This document shows positions 22,548 through 33,144 of a DNA stretch of 64,000 bases, piece after piece. Source of the stretch: Antedon mediterranea. Taxonomy: Eukaryota; Echinodermata; Crinoidea; Comatulida; Antedonidae. A program made the translations under genes and the position numbers. Position 1 is the first letter of the stretch. Every line of letters starts with the position of its first letter. The stretch covers positions 17,863,001-17,927,000 of the forward strand of contig NC_092673.1 of the NCBI RefSeq assembly GCF_964355755.1, read 5' to 3'. The notes under the pieces are model-generated. The model ran no database searches. It saw nothing but the letters and a program-made list of their open reading frames with translations, and was not told the origin of the DNA.

Positions 22548-22808
22548 TTAATTGTTAACTGAGGACTTGCAGTCCGCACATCGATATAAGTCAATGTCCC
22601 AGGCCTCAGATAGTGCAATATTCACACATGCACCGTGGTACCACACCTCGCAATAGTCACATTGTATCATAAACGAGCCGGCCCAGGGCTGGCGACATAG
22701 ACAATACAACGGTCCTGCATCCGGATCTGTAGGTGAAGAAAGAGGAGGTAAATTAAAATCAGCCAGCTTGTCATGATTTAAAACCACCGTCTTATTTCTC
22801 AGCTGCAC
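22548..22808 (-). CDS. PHD-finger exon, likely spliced in frame to Gag
   Basis: The acceptor TGTTTTTTTTCAG ends at 22809. The frame opens at GTG 22808 in phase 0, exactly the phase left by the Gag donor at 23540 (intron 23539-22809, 731 nt). The 86 codons hold a classical PHD finger: CLC, then CDYC, then WYHGAC, then CADC (C4HC3), with WxGSFMIQCDYCEVWYH resembling PHD fingers that read histone H3 lysine-4 methylation. The frame stops after SSVNN. It has no ATG of its own, which favours the Gag fusion. In the element such a domain could direct particles or cDNA to active chromatin; this is inference. Confidence 0.75.
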   Translation of the reverse strand: MQLRNKTVVLNHDKLADFNLPPLSSPTDPDAGPLYCLCRQPWAGSFMIQCDYCEVWYHGACVNIALSEAWDIDLYRCADCKSSVNN

Positions 22809-23341
22809 CTGAAAAAAACAAGAACTAATAACCAGCCTATCCTGGTGGGGTCAACCCTGCATTTCAACCAGCTGATTTACATGCAAATGAGCAAACTGGA
22901 CAGGATATTCAAGCGTGAGACCCCTTTCACAACACACCTCCCCATTCTAAAAGGGAAGCATTCCACCTTTCTCACACTAGCTTGAATACACCGGGGAAAC
23001 TCCCTGAAATGTGGGTTCTGTACGTCTTCTTCTACATCATCATGGTAAGTGTGAAGATCAGGAGGCATACTGATGTACAGATATCAGCTCCTGCATCACT
23101 ATACCTACCATCTGCAGCAACTTCCAAGATCAACCTGAGTTCAACAAATGTACATCACATTGCCACGAGCAAAAGTAATGCAACCATTTGGCAGGTTGAT
23201 ATTGATGTGAGTTAAGTTGAGGTTTCCAGTAGAAACGAGTCAACTCAACTGCTCCGTCGTCATGGGCACAATTCCAGTTTGATTCCGTCAAGATTCTTGT
23301 AGACTACACTCAGAAAGCGCAGTCAGAAGTGACAGCATCCA

Positions 23342-25795
23342 TTAAGTTTCACCTCCTGGATCCCACGGAATCGTCCCAGCTAGCTTGGGGTCTACTCTCT
23401 CAGCCCTGCTGTGTAGAACCCCAGGTCTAGTCGGGGTGAGTAGCCAAGAATGTAACCGTTGAGAGCTACGGGCTTGCTTTCTGATAGGAAAGGAAGATGT
23501 CACCGTAAACTCTGTACCTGAAAGACAAAGCATACTTACCTTGTGTTCAGGGGGTACTTCAGTTACCATTCTAACCTGGGGTTGGTCTGTCAATCCGGTA
23601 GTAACCTCCACTGTGGTCGACCCCACATCTTTCGCAGCCGGTTTACAACTAGCCCGATCAGATCCAGTTGTGACCGAAGTCACTGGAGTGTTACAGACTC
23701 CAATACTGGCAGATCGGATATCAGCAACAGAAAGAGCGGATATCACAGTTTGTCTTTCTTTCGGAACGGTAGGTAATCTCCGTCTTCGTCGAGGTAGTTC
23801 AGGCTTATCTACCAGATTGGTAGGTAGTTGCGGCCGTCGTCTGTGTTGTTCTGGAGTTTGTGGACTCCATGTTGGTTCAGGCCACTCTACCGGAATGGTG
23901 GGTAGTTGCCGTCGTCTACGTGGTTCTCTGGTACCATCGGGCTTAGTTTTGCCTGGCTTCTCCCCTGTATTAACCACTGGGAAATTAGGCACTGGTACCT
24001 TAATCCTCTCTTCTAGGTCTTCAACAAGGGTGGCTAAACATGATTCAACCACTGTGAAGTCAAGAGCTGTGGTGTGTGCTGTATGTGTCCTTTCCTGACC
24101 CGAAATGCTAGCCGACCATGAGTCAACCACTGGGAAATCCAGATTAGCACGGGCAGATTTTGACACTGATTCTTGACTTTTCTTCTTTCTTGTTAATTCA
24201 CTTGTTGGTGTGACAAGGTTAGGCATTTCACCAGTGGGTAAAATGCACCCTCGTTTTGTGGTCTCTAGTTGCTCCATGGTAATACACGGGCCTGCTACAG
24301 GAAGCATGTCCGATGTTGGTGAAGAGTAAGATGCCAAAAGTTGGAGTTCATCGGATGTGCCAGGAAGTCTGTTTTTACCTTGCCGCCCTGCAGCCTTCAC
24401 CATGGTAACAGATTTCCCATTGGGCACGTCTTCTTCTCCAATTAATGATTCCGCTTTCAGCCTACTCAAGATTTCAGAAGCTTGATAATGGTTTTCGGCT
24501 TCATCTTCGTGTGAGGATATGTGATGATGGGTTGAGCTACAGAGAGTATAAGTCATAGACCTAGTACGGGGCATCAAATCATTTCTGACTTTGCTCCCAT
24601 GCTCTCTGTACAACCCTTTGCGACGATAGCCAAACCTCCTATATTTTTCAAGAGCTTCGGTGATAGTAGCACAATGTTTCCGTGAAACATACTCACCAGC
24701 CTCCTTGTCGTGACACCCAGTGCAGAACCATTCCACCTGTAGCTTTTGCACTCTAGATCTAGGTAGATCACTACAGGCTTTCGCGGTTACAGTCATGACT
24801 CTACGTCCCCATTTTTCTATAGTTTCGTGTCGTTCCTGTTTCAGAGACCGCTCACCGTCTCCGAAACGTACACTGAGGACATCCATCATCTCTTTGAAGT
24901 CTAATGTTGGCTCCATCCTTAAAAGATTGGTTAAGAACTTCGCCGCAGGTCCCTCCATACACCAAAAAAGGGCATTTTTACTATCCCCGGTGGTAAGGTT
25001 CTGCGCCTTTGCGAAAGATCTGAACCGTTTCTTAAAAGGATACCAGTCATCATCCCAGCCATTAAAAGTTAGAGACGTGGGAATGTCTTTTTGTCTCAAT
25101 AGTTTTTGTGATCGTTGGGAATGCCTATGCGAGTGTCGTCTTTTAGATTGAGCACTCGTAGAATATTTGCCATAAGCCCTATCCTGATCACTATCTTCGT
25201 CACTTGTACAACTCTCATCATTACTAGAGCTGGAGTCCATAAGACTAGAGCTACTAGAAGAGTCACTGAAACAATCCTCTGTCAGTAATCTACAAAGCTT
25301 AGACACAGATCTAGTTTTTGAGGTTTTACTACCTTTAGTGCAATGGTGACCCCGTACATTAAGACTAGAGTCTAAAGCTAACAGTTCAGATATTGGTTGA
25401 CATTCTGCTTTGGTTGCATACCTATAGTGAGTATTCCTACAACCTGAATCTGTCTTTTCTCTGTGGTCAGAACTAGGTTGGTTGGTACTGGTGTGTCTCC
25501 ATGAGAAACTACCACCAGGTAAATCACCGGAATAAGTTCCAAATGGAACTTGTGCTGCATGGAACAGCTGAGGAGTGCTAGTGTTCTGAACCCAACTACT
25601 CACTAATTGAGGATTCGGTGTGAAATCCCAGCGAGTCGTTTTGGATGACGAGCACTTGATTCCAGTTAAATATTCTAAGTCACAGGCTCTAATATTTCCA
25701 AATTTGGACCTCCAATCAGTAATTTTCCTAGCTCTCTTTCCTAGTAGATGGACGAGATCCGGCTCTGTCCAGAAATTTATTGCAACATGAGGCAT
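23342..25795 (-). CDS. gag: Gag-like protein of the LTR element
   Basis: 817 codons from ATG 25795. Residues about 236-400 (LTFNGWDDDWYPFKKRFRSF to EALEKYRRFG) match the retrotransposon Gag/capsid fold of Ty3/Gypsy elements: F.G..D.W..F...F, a WxxxxL-like ALFWCMEGPAAKFL, and a FGD..R helix. The N-terminus is of unknown type. A Ser/Asp-rich acidic tract (about 185-215) precedes the capsid. The C-terminal third is low-complexity with three Arg/Pro repeats (RRRRQLPTIP, RRRPQLPTNL, RRRRRLPTVP). No CCHC zinc knuckle is present. A strong donor (CACAAG/GTAAGTATG, break after 23540, codon 752, phase 0) and an acceptor (TTTGTCTTTCAG) lie 22 nt apart near the C-terminus, too close to be partners, so alternative splicing is likely. 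Confidence 0.8.
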   Translation of the reverse strand: MPHVAINFWTEPDLVHLLGKRARKITDWRSKFGNIRACDLEYLTGIKCSSSKTTRWDFTPNPQLVSSWVQNTSTPQLFHAAQVPFGTYSGDLPGGSFSWRHTSTNQPSSDHREKTDSGCRNTHYRYATKAECQPISELLALDSSLNVRGHHCTKGSKTSKTRSVSKLCRLLTEDCFSDSSSSSSLMDSSSSNDESCTSDEDSDQDRAYGKYSTSAQSKRRHSHRHSQRSQKLLRQKDIPTSLTFNGWDDDWYPFKKRFRSFAKAQNLTTGDSKNALFWCMEGPAAKFLTNLLRMEPTLDFKEMMDVLSVRFGDGERSLKQERHETIEKWGRRVMTVTAKACSDLPRSRVQKLQVEWFCTGCHDKEAGEYVSRKHCATITEALEKYRRFGYRRKGLYREHGSKVRNDLMPRTRSMTYTLCSSTHHHISSHEDEAENHYQASEILSRLKAESLIGEEDVPNGKSVTMVKAAGRQGKNRLPGTSDELQLLASYSSPTSDMLPVAGPCITMEQLETTKRGCILPTGEMPNLVTPTSELTRKKKSQESVSKSARANLDFPVVDSWSASISGQERTHTAHTTALDFTVVESCLATLVEDLEERIKVPVPNFPVVNTGEKPGKTKPDGTREPRRRRQLPTIPVEWPEPTWSPQTPEQHRRRPQLPTNLVDKPELPRRRRRLPTVPKERQTVISALSVADIRSASIGVCNTPVTSVTTGSDRASCKPAAKDVGSTTVEVTTGLTDQPQVRMVTEVPPEHKVSMLCLSGTEFTVTSSFPIRKQARSSQRLHSWLLTPTRPGVLHSRAERVDPKLAGTIPWDPGGET

Positions 25796-26261
25796 TCTTT
25801 AAAACATACGATACACTTAAAAGTAGAAAAGTATTGCCAGAGGTCAAAGACTTTCATTAAAATGTATCTAAATGTATGTTTTGCCACTAGTACTTAACCG
25901 GTTTAAGATGAATACTGTGTATAAACTAGGAATGTAAAATGTCATAAAATACCAATGCCTGTAATATTAAAATGGGCATAAAACTATTAAAACATTTGTG
26001 ATACATTCACCAATTGCACAGCATTCAAATGATGACGATACTTCAAATCCAGATCCCGGCAATGCTCAACGAACACTGATCACCAGACCACTCCCCTCCA
26101 CAGAAAGGCAGTGATAATCAGCGTGTGAAGTTGAAGTCGCAAATCACGTGAACAGTCTTCAAGCTTTCCAGAAGAAAGCAGACTGGCACGGAATAAAAGT
26201 TGTAGTAACACTTTACGATCTTCAATGTGGTAAAACTAGCTGCAGTGTGAGATAACAGATG

Positions 26262-26666
26262 TTATTTAGCATAGAGTACGATACAAATTAAAATACCGCC
26301 AGACGTAATAAAAATTACAGGCCCAACAATAGAATAAAATATCGTCAATGCAGTAACACACACACAATATTGCAAAATGGTTGTTGGAGATGCAAATATA
26401 ATAAAATATTTCACCAGCAAACCTGCAATAAGAAACAACTAGATTATTCAAAAAGACGTCAATACAGTTTAACAACACTTACCACTAAACCTTCCCCCGA
26501 TGCAAAGAAAGGAGAGCGATAATGCCACTGTGAGGTTAACACAATATAATACGCACAGCCAGTATAATTTCTCAAGATGAAAAACCTGACTGACGGACGA
26601 AAAAGATGTTATCAATAAAAAACAATCAAATTTAAAATTAGTGGTGCCACTCAGTTCAACGGCCAC
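26262..26666 (-). CDS. Possible spliced small membrane protein in the retroelement leader
   Basis: Two minus-strand open segments are joined in frame by a 60-nt candidate intron (26482-26423): donor GTG/GTAAGTGTTG after 26483 and acceptor TTTCTTATTGCAG before 26422. The joined frame is hydrophobic over three stretches: one at LYWLCVLYCVNLTVALSLSF before the splice, and two after it, between 26400 and 26270, ending in LICIVLYAK and TAA at 26264-26262. That would be a roughly 12-kDa protein with about three membrane segments. The frame has no ATG in the first segment, so the start would lie in an earlier exon; an acceptor-like TTTTTCGTCCGTCAG lies near 26592. AT-rich DNA can produce hydrophobic frames by chance. 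Its function is unknown. Confidence 0.35.
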
Positions 26667-27002
26667 GCCTAGTATCCCACCAGGTGATACGGCCTAGTAA
26701 ACTGCCCACTAATCCTTCAACTATAGCAAAAAAAGTACAACTCCCGGTACGCATCGACTAACCCCGTCGATACGCTAATCAGCAAGTATCCAAATGCCAC
26801 AACACTGCGTGATTAACTTTACCGGTATGTCGTAATCTTCAATAAATATACCAACTTCAATAAACTAACAAATGCACCGTAAGTACAATAAGTTAATAGT
26901 TTCAGCAGAGGACGAAATACCTCGCAATCAACCCGATCACGTTAAGAATGCCAGCTGGCAATCAAGGCACCCGCCTCCCCACCAAAAAAAAAGATTTCCG
27001 AG

Positions 27003-27021
27003 CTTTTGCTCGCAGCGCCAA
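27003..27021 (-). promoter_or_regulatory. Putative primer-binding site
   Basis: Directly behind the 5' LTR on the minus strand the sequence reads T then TGGCGCTGCGAGC. A TGG at this position is what a tRNA 3' CCA end would pair with. The tRNA was not identified. Confidence 0.5.
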
Positions 27022-27319
27022 TGTTGTGATTTTAGGTCGGTGCTGGAATGGCCTGATAATGAAAGCTACTAGGCTTACCTTAACAGTCCCGCTTGTCCTA
27101 AATCACACAAGTATCCGTAAGCAGTAAATCCAAATATCTTGGTCAATTCCGGTTGTGTCCGTTTCTCCTCGGTTCCTGCTTCGAATAGACCAGCTCGGGC
27201 GGCGTCGAGGTCCCACGTTAACATTTGCATACCCCCTGTATGCAAATCAAGCTATCGGGGCGACGCCCTCGTTCGGTCGGCGGGGTGGTCTGTTTACCCA
27301 GCGGGCGCCGTTCACAACA
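27022..27319 (-). repeat. LTR (5' LTR in element orientation)
   Basis: 298 bp, the same sequence as 20254-20551 except one base. The octamer palindrome lies at 27223-27247. It is followed on the outside by TTTG. Confidence 0.92.
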
Positions 27320-27729
27320 TTTGTATATGAATGGAGAAAAAATATATTATATGTAAGCTTTTTAACCAACCAATCAGAACTTAGTTGACGTCGTTTCTAT
27401 ACTTGTATAACCACATAACAAACAGGCCTTCCATTGGGTTTCCCTGATCTCACAACAAGCATTCAAACACAGCGTTGTGGTCTTTCATTTAAAAAAAAAC
27501 ATAGTGTGGTGGTCTTTTGTGTTCATGATGCATCAAACAACTACAATGCACTGTAAAGTTTGACGTGATGCGTAAAAAACTACTGAACTTTTCTATTTAA
27601 TACTGAAATTTACTTTAACAATTTGAGAACTTGCAATGCACATAGAATATGATCATGGACCTATCTAATTTATAGGTCTATGGTATGATAAAGAAATTGG
27701 TACACTATTTAAAAAGTGTAATAAGGGAT
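27320..27729. other. AT-rich spacer between LTR element and 60-bp array
   Basis: Begins with the TTTG target copy. No coding sequence seen. Confidence 0.5.
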
Positions 27730-28188
27730 CATCTCACAGTGTGTTGATTGACTTGGTACTGTACACCATTCACTGTGGCTGCTGTGTACAATCTCACAGT
27801 GTGTTGATTGACTTGGTACTGTACACCATGCACTGTGGCTGCTGTGTACAATCTCACAGTGTGTTGATTGACTTGGTACTGTACACCATGCACTGTGGCT
27901 GCTGTGTACAATCTCACAGTGTATTGATTGACTTGGTACTGTACACCATGCACTGTGGCTGCTGTGTACAATCTCACAGTGTGTTGATTGACTTGGTAAT
28001 GTACACCATGCACTGTGGCTGCTGTGTACAATCTCACAGTGTGTTGATTGACTTGGTACTGTACACCATGCACTGTGGCTGCTGTGTACAATCTCACAGT
28101 GTGTTGATTGACTTGGTAATGTACACCATGCACTGTGGCTGCTGTGTACAATCTCACAGTGTGTTGATTAACTTGGTACTGTACACCA
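27730..28188. repeat. 60-bp tandem repeat, nearly 8 copies
   Basis: The unit is ATCTCACAGTGTGTTGATTG, then ACTTGGTACTGTACACCATG, then CACTGTGGCTGCTGTGTACA. Since 60 is divisible by three, both strands stay open (about 150 codons each); these frames are repeat artefacts. Confidence 0.95.
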
Positions 28189-29228
28189 AAACCTAAGATC
28201 ACGAAAGCTAAGACCCAGACCTAAAAGACTTAGAAGATTACAAATATTTATTTTTCGCACCTGCCTTGTATTTTAACTCCAAACATTTATTCTGAATACC
28301 ACACCTTAGTTAGAATTGGCACTTTCATGAAAAAGAATCACATAAAAAGTAACAAATACATTTTTAAATTGATGATTTTACAGAAGTTTTTCTCGCACAC
28401 AAAATGACTAGCCTACAGTACAGTAGGCCTACCCCATGTTCAATGTTTTTGTTTCTATGGAACGTAAAAAGAGCAAAAATTATATAGAGGGCTGAAAACT
28501 CTGTGGAGTCCATCTACAGTGTGGATGGAACAATGTAAAATTAAAATTGTAATGATAATAGTATAATCATGCAAGTACGAAGAAATAAATACTGGCAAAT
28601 AAATTTTAATTTAAAAATCATGATAAGTTTTTTTGTTTCGTTTTCTTTCTGTTTTTATACTTGTACTATTATTGTTGCTCTTTTGGCGCTCCATAGAAAC
28701 AAAAACATTGAGCATGGGGAGCTCGAGGAGTTACATTACAGTATACAAAGAAACACATCTGTAAAATCATCAATTTAAAGGATTTATTTATTTGTTATTA
28801 TGTGTTTCTCCTTCTGAAAGTACTTATAAGTCCTAATTTTAAAGTGTGGTGTTCAGGATAAAGTTAGTCAACAAATTTGGAGTCAAAATACAAGAAAGGC
28901 AGGTGCGTAAGAAAAACATCCTCTGAACCAACACAATGGAGTAAATATATACCAACAAACAACCCGTCAAGTTTGTTTGTTGTAAAGAAAAAATATACAT
29001 TTACTCAACGGGCGAAAATAATGTGAGTTTATCTATGTTTTGCGGTAGTATTAAATTATATTTATGGTAATAAATTAAACCTACTGTGTTTAAAATTATG
29101 TATGGATAAACAAGTATTGTTTTTAAGCTGTAGTATATCTTAGTATTTGTAATCTTAGGTGTTGGGTCTTAGCTTTCGTGATCTTAGGTCTTAGGGGGTC
29201 TTAGCTTTCGTGGTCTTAGGTTTCGTGA
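28189..29228. mobile_element. Fold-back element inserted into the 60-bp array
   Basis: The two halves are long imperfect inverted copies around about 28560. CCTAAGATCACGAAAGCTAA (from 28190) is inverted at about 29168-29190 and again at about 29198-29220. CCATGTTCAATGTTTTTGTT at 28434 is inverted at about 28700-28719, and GCACCTGCCTTGTATTTTAA at about 28256 at about 28884-28903. The right arm carries an extra 240 bp or so. Both flanks are units of the same 60-bp array, so insertion split it. No transposase. Confidence 0.75.
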
Positions 29229-29437
29229 CACCCCCATGCACTGTGGCTGCTGTGTACAATCTCACAGTGTGTTGATTGACTTGGTACTATAGACCATGTA
29301 CTGTGGCTGCTGTGTACAATCTCACAGTGTGTTGATTGACTTGGTACTGTACACCATGCACTGTGGCTGCTGTGTACAATCTCACAGTGTGTTGATTGAC
29401 TTGGTACTGTAAACCATGCACTGTGGCTGCTGTGAGT
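29229..29437. repeat. 60-bp tandem repeat, right-hand part (about 3.5 copies)
   Basis: Same unit as 27730-28188, resuming at CCATGCACTGTGGCTGC. It is separated from the main block only by the fold-back element. Confidence 0.92.
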
Positions 29438-29535
29438 ACAGTATATGCCATATCTGAATTTCCTCAACTCAGAGGATGAATGCGACTATACATTTATGAT
29501 ACAGTTTTGTCACAATTGTGTGCATTACTGTTATT

Positions 29536-29608
29536 GGTTATCCGCAACGAAGTTGCAGGATAACCTCTTGTGATTGTACGAAATCATCATCAACATCAAC
29601 TTTTTATT
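29536..29608 (+). mobile_element. 73-bp 5'-end fragment of the Helentron-like family
   Basis: Begins GGTTATCCGCAAC, with a GCAAC-GAA-GTTGC hairpin, and stops after CAACTTTTTATT where the next 5' end starts. It is one of several bare 5' ends in the cluster. Confidence 0.7.
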
Positions 29609-31208
29609 AGTTATCCGCACTCAGCGGATAACTCCTTGTAACTGTCCTGTTTCATCATCTTTTTTTTTTTTTTTTCTGTATTCTTCTTTCTTTCTGTCAT
29701 TTTTGTGCAGAGCATATCTCAAAAACGTGTAAAGTTAACATTTCATAACTTTGTCAACATATGGGCATTCACGTGAAGTTGTGCTTTTTTATTTTTGAAT
29801 GACGTCAGAATTGCGCAACATGACTTACGCGCGTTTTAACGAATTTCGCGTATTTAACATAAATCAAAAACCATATAACAATTAAAATTGAAACTTAGCA
29901 AAAGTTTAATTTATATTCTGCGCTAACTGACTGTGGGAAAAAAATGGCATGTTTCACACGAAGTTACGCGCGCACGCACGTTTAAAATTGAAAAATGCGA
30001 AAAATCAATTTCTAATCAACTTTCTACGCGTTTCATGTGATTTTGAGCATGTAAAAAATTCCCACTCGCGCGCATATTTTTACGCGCGTGGTGCGCACGT
30101 AGCGTTGAAAACTATTTTTTTCGCGTGATTTAGGTTTTTCCAGCCTTTTCTAGTAATTTTACCAACTTTTAAACGATTTCGACTTAAAATCACGTCATAC
30201 GAGCCCGTAGAATTGGATAATTTATGTGCGTTTTTTATGAAAAAGTTCAAAAATTCATCAAAATTTGTCAAAATTATACCTTTTTTTAAACAGTTGTAGT
30301 TTCTAAACTAAACGGTAAAAGTTGTTTTTATTACGTATTCTGGAAGATGATGAGTTGTAGATATCGTATCATGCATCAATATGGCTAACCGGACATTATG
30401 ACGTCATCGTATGGCCACTCGAATATAAAATATAGGGATTTTTTCTCTTTTGTCATAGCGCATCACATTTAATAGAGCGCATCTCCACTTATCCGTTTTC
30501 CATTTTCACCCCGATTTTGATATTGTCTAGGTCAATCAACTATCCTTTGCATGAGTTAAAAATATTTTAATTTTTATGACGTCATCATGCCTACAAATTT
30601 AAATTACGTGTGCCTTTAATTTCATCTTTACAGTAAATTTTAATCTGTTATAGCTCGTACGAATAAAATGTGATAATCACGATTAAAACGTTTTCTGGAA
30701 GCTATTGGATTGTAGATACAAAATCATGTAAAAATTTTGCCATTTGGATGTTTTGAGACGTCATCATATGGCCAGTTAAATAAGAAAAGTCGTATTTTCA
30801 TCTTTTGCGTCATAATTCATTACATTTAAAAGAGCGTGCACCAATATTTTACGTATTTAAATTTCTTCTACACATTAATATGTTGTTGCCGAGATAATTT
30901 CCTTCCGAAATTGCAACCTTATTGTTTCATTTTGATACCGTCTCCATGTTAAAAATTGAAATAAATGGCGGGTCCCGTAATTTCACCTATTCTACACTGT
31001 ATATAATATATATACAGATTATACTGTTTGTACTATATACTATATGACACAAAATTGACAGAATTCAGCACTAACAACATATCATATTCATCAGTTCAGG
31101 TCATAATGCCATAATCTTTTTCTGTGTGGAATATTCCAATGTATGACGTGCACGTGGCGTTTGTCGTGCGGATAACTAACTCGTCAAAGTGACGAGTTAC
31201 ATGTCTAG
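29609..31208 (+). mobile_element. Non-autonomous Helentron-like element A
   Basis: 1600 bp, no coding frame. The 5' end AGTTATCCGCAC is exactly inverted near the 3' end at 31166-31177 (GTGCGGATAACT). The 3' end then has a 9-bp-arm hairpin (AACTCGTCA-AAG-TGACGAGTT, 31178-31198) and finishes ATGTCTAG. This internal inverted repeat plus terminal hairpin plus CTRR end is the layout of Helentron/Helitron2 elements. Flanks are T on both sides (TATT / TTAG), as expected for T-T insertion. Confidence 0.72.
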
Positions 31209-31210
31209 TT

Positions 31211-31419
31211 AGTTATCCGCACTATGGCGGATAACTCCTTGTAACTGTCCTGTTTCATCATCTTTTTTTTTTTCTGTATTATTAGTTATCCGCATTCAGC
31301 GGATAACTCCTTGTAACTGTCCTGTGTCTTTTTTTTTTTTTTCATTGGTTATCCGCAACGAAGTTGCAGGATAACCTCTTGTGATTGTACGAAATCATCA
31401 TCAACATCAACTTTTTATT
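31211..31419 (+). mobile_element. Three consecutive 5'-end fragments of the Helentron-like family
   Basis: 5' ends begin at 31211 (AGTTATCCGCACTATGGCGG), 31284 (AGTTATCCGCATTCAGCGG) and 31347 (GGTTATCCGCAACG). Each runs only 63-73 bp before the next starts, breaking off in a T-rich tract. They contain no 3' ends. Confidence 0.7.
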
Positions 31420-33017
31420 GGTTATCCGCAACGAAGTTGCAGGATAACCTCTTGTGATTGTACGAAATCATCATCAACATCATCAACTTTTTATTTCTCT
31501 TCTTTCTTTCTGTATGATTTTTGTGGCACGCTTTTCTCTAAAACTTGCAAACATAACATTTTGTGAACTATGTTAACATTTTGACATTTATGTAACGTCG
31601 TCAAGCGAAGCTTTTCATGATGTTTACAATTGCGCAACGTGACGTACGCGCGATTTAACGATTTTCTCGTATTTAACATATGTCGAAAACCAAATAACAT
31701 TTTAAAGTGAAACTTTGCAAAAGTTTAATTTATATCATGCGCTAACTTTCTGTTGAAAAAAAATTGCGTGTTTTACACAAAGTTACGCGCGCACGCGCAT
31801 TTAAAATTTCAAAATGCGCAAAATTAATTTATAATCAATTTTCTACGCGTTTCATGTCGTTTTAAGCATGTCAAAAATTCCCACGCATGCGCACATTTTT
31901 ACGTGTGCGGTGCGCACGTAGCATTGAAAACGTATTTTTTTCGCGTGATTTATGTTTTTCCAGCCTTTTCTAGTAATTTTACCAAATTTTAAACAATTTC
32001 GACTTAAAGATACGTCATACGAGCACGTCGAATTGGAAAATTTGCGCGCGTTTTTTATGAAAAGGTTAAACAATTCGTTTAAAATATGCCTTTTTTTAAA
32101 CAGTGGTAATTTCTAAACTAGACGGTCAACTTTTTGTGGATGACATATTCTGGAAGTAGATGAGTTGTAGATGTCGGATCAGGTATTAATATGGCTAACC
32201 GGACATTGTGACGTCATCGTATGGCCACGCGAATATAAAATTTAGGATTTTTGTATCTTTCGTCATAGCTCATCACATTGAATAGAGCGCATCTCCACTT
32301 ATCCGTTTTCCATTTTCACCCCGATTTTGATATTGTCTAGGTCAATCAACTATCTTTCGCATGAGTTAAAAATATTTTAATTTTTTTGACGTCATCATGC
32401 CTAAAAATTTATATCACGTGTGGCATCAATTTCATCTTTACAGTAAATTTTAATCTGTTATAGCTCGTAAGAATAAAATGTGATAATCACGATTAAAACT
32501 TTTTCTGGAAGCTATTGGATTGTAGATACGAAATTATGTAAAAATGTTGCCAATCGGATGTTGTGACGTCATCATATGGCCAGTTAAATAAAAAAGGTCG
32601 TATTTTCATCTTTTGCGTCATAATTCATTACATTTAAAAGAGCGCGCATCAATATTTCACGTATTCAAATTTCTTCTACACGCTAATACGTTGTTGCTGA
32701 GATAATTTCCTTTCGGAATTGCTACCTTCGCGTTTCATTTTAAAACCGTCAACATGTTAAAAATTGCAATAACTAGCGGGTCCGTAATTTCACCTATTCT
32801 ACACTGTATGTGATATGGATACAGATTATACTGTGTATACTATATATGAATTTAAATAATAAAATTCAACAATAACAACATATCATATTCTTCAGTTCAG
32901 GTCATAATGCCAACGTGAACAGTTCCTTTTGTCCTCAACCTATCCCCTTAATGTTAATGTTGCACCACTTGCGCGGCGGATAACCAAACTCGTCAAAGTG
33001 ACGAGTTACATGTCTAG
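31420..33017 (+). mobile_element. Non-autonomous Helentron-like element B
   Basis: 1598 bp from GGTTATCCGCAACG to ACATGTCTAG. The 3' inverted repeat is GCGGATAACC, followed by the same hairpin. The body is closely similar to elements C and E and more diverged from A and D. Confidence 0.72.
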
Positions 33018-33019
33018 TT

Positions 33020-33144
33020 GGTTATCCGCAACGAAGTTGCAGGATAACCTCTTGTGATTGTACGAAATCATCAACATCAACTTTTTATTAGTTATCCGCA
33101 CTTGGCGGATAACTCCTTGTTATTGTATGGGATCAATATTTTTT
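33020..33144 (+). mobile_element. Two further 5'-end fragments
   Basis: 5' ends at 33020 (GGTTATCC...) and 33090 (AGTTATCCGCACTTGGCGG), both truncated in T-rich sequence before element C. Confidence 0.68.

Larger units (their letters stand above)
20254..27319 (-). mobile_element. Young, apparently pol-less LTR retroelement with Gag, PHD and TatD-fold modules
   Basis: Bounded by 298-bp direct LTRs starting TGTTGTG and ending CACAACA, and flanked by TTTG at 20250-20253 and 27320-27323, a 4-bp target duplication. The genes read on the minus strand, so the 5' LTR is at the right. Order: leader with a possible spliced membrane-protein frame, Gag (25795-23342), PHD exon (22808-22548), TatD-like ORF (22514-20835), 3' LTR. 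I find no reverse transcriptase, RNase H, protease or integrase motif in any frame, so it must depend on another element. One LTR mismatch in 298 bp implies a recent insertion. Confidence 0.85.

Noticed and set aside
22548-22600. Splice from the PHD exon to the TatD-like exon
   Set aside because: No donor keeps both the last PHD cysteine pair and the TatD reading frame; the TatD ORF has its own ATG.
23518-23539. A 22-nt intron inside Gag
   Set aside because: A perfect donor and acceptor flank it, but 22 nt is too short for spliceosomal removal; I take the sites as parts of separate introns.
27729-28202. About 150-codon open frames on both strands
   Set aside because: They arise because the 60-bp repeat is divisible by three and lacks stops; there is no start context or family signal.
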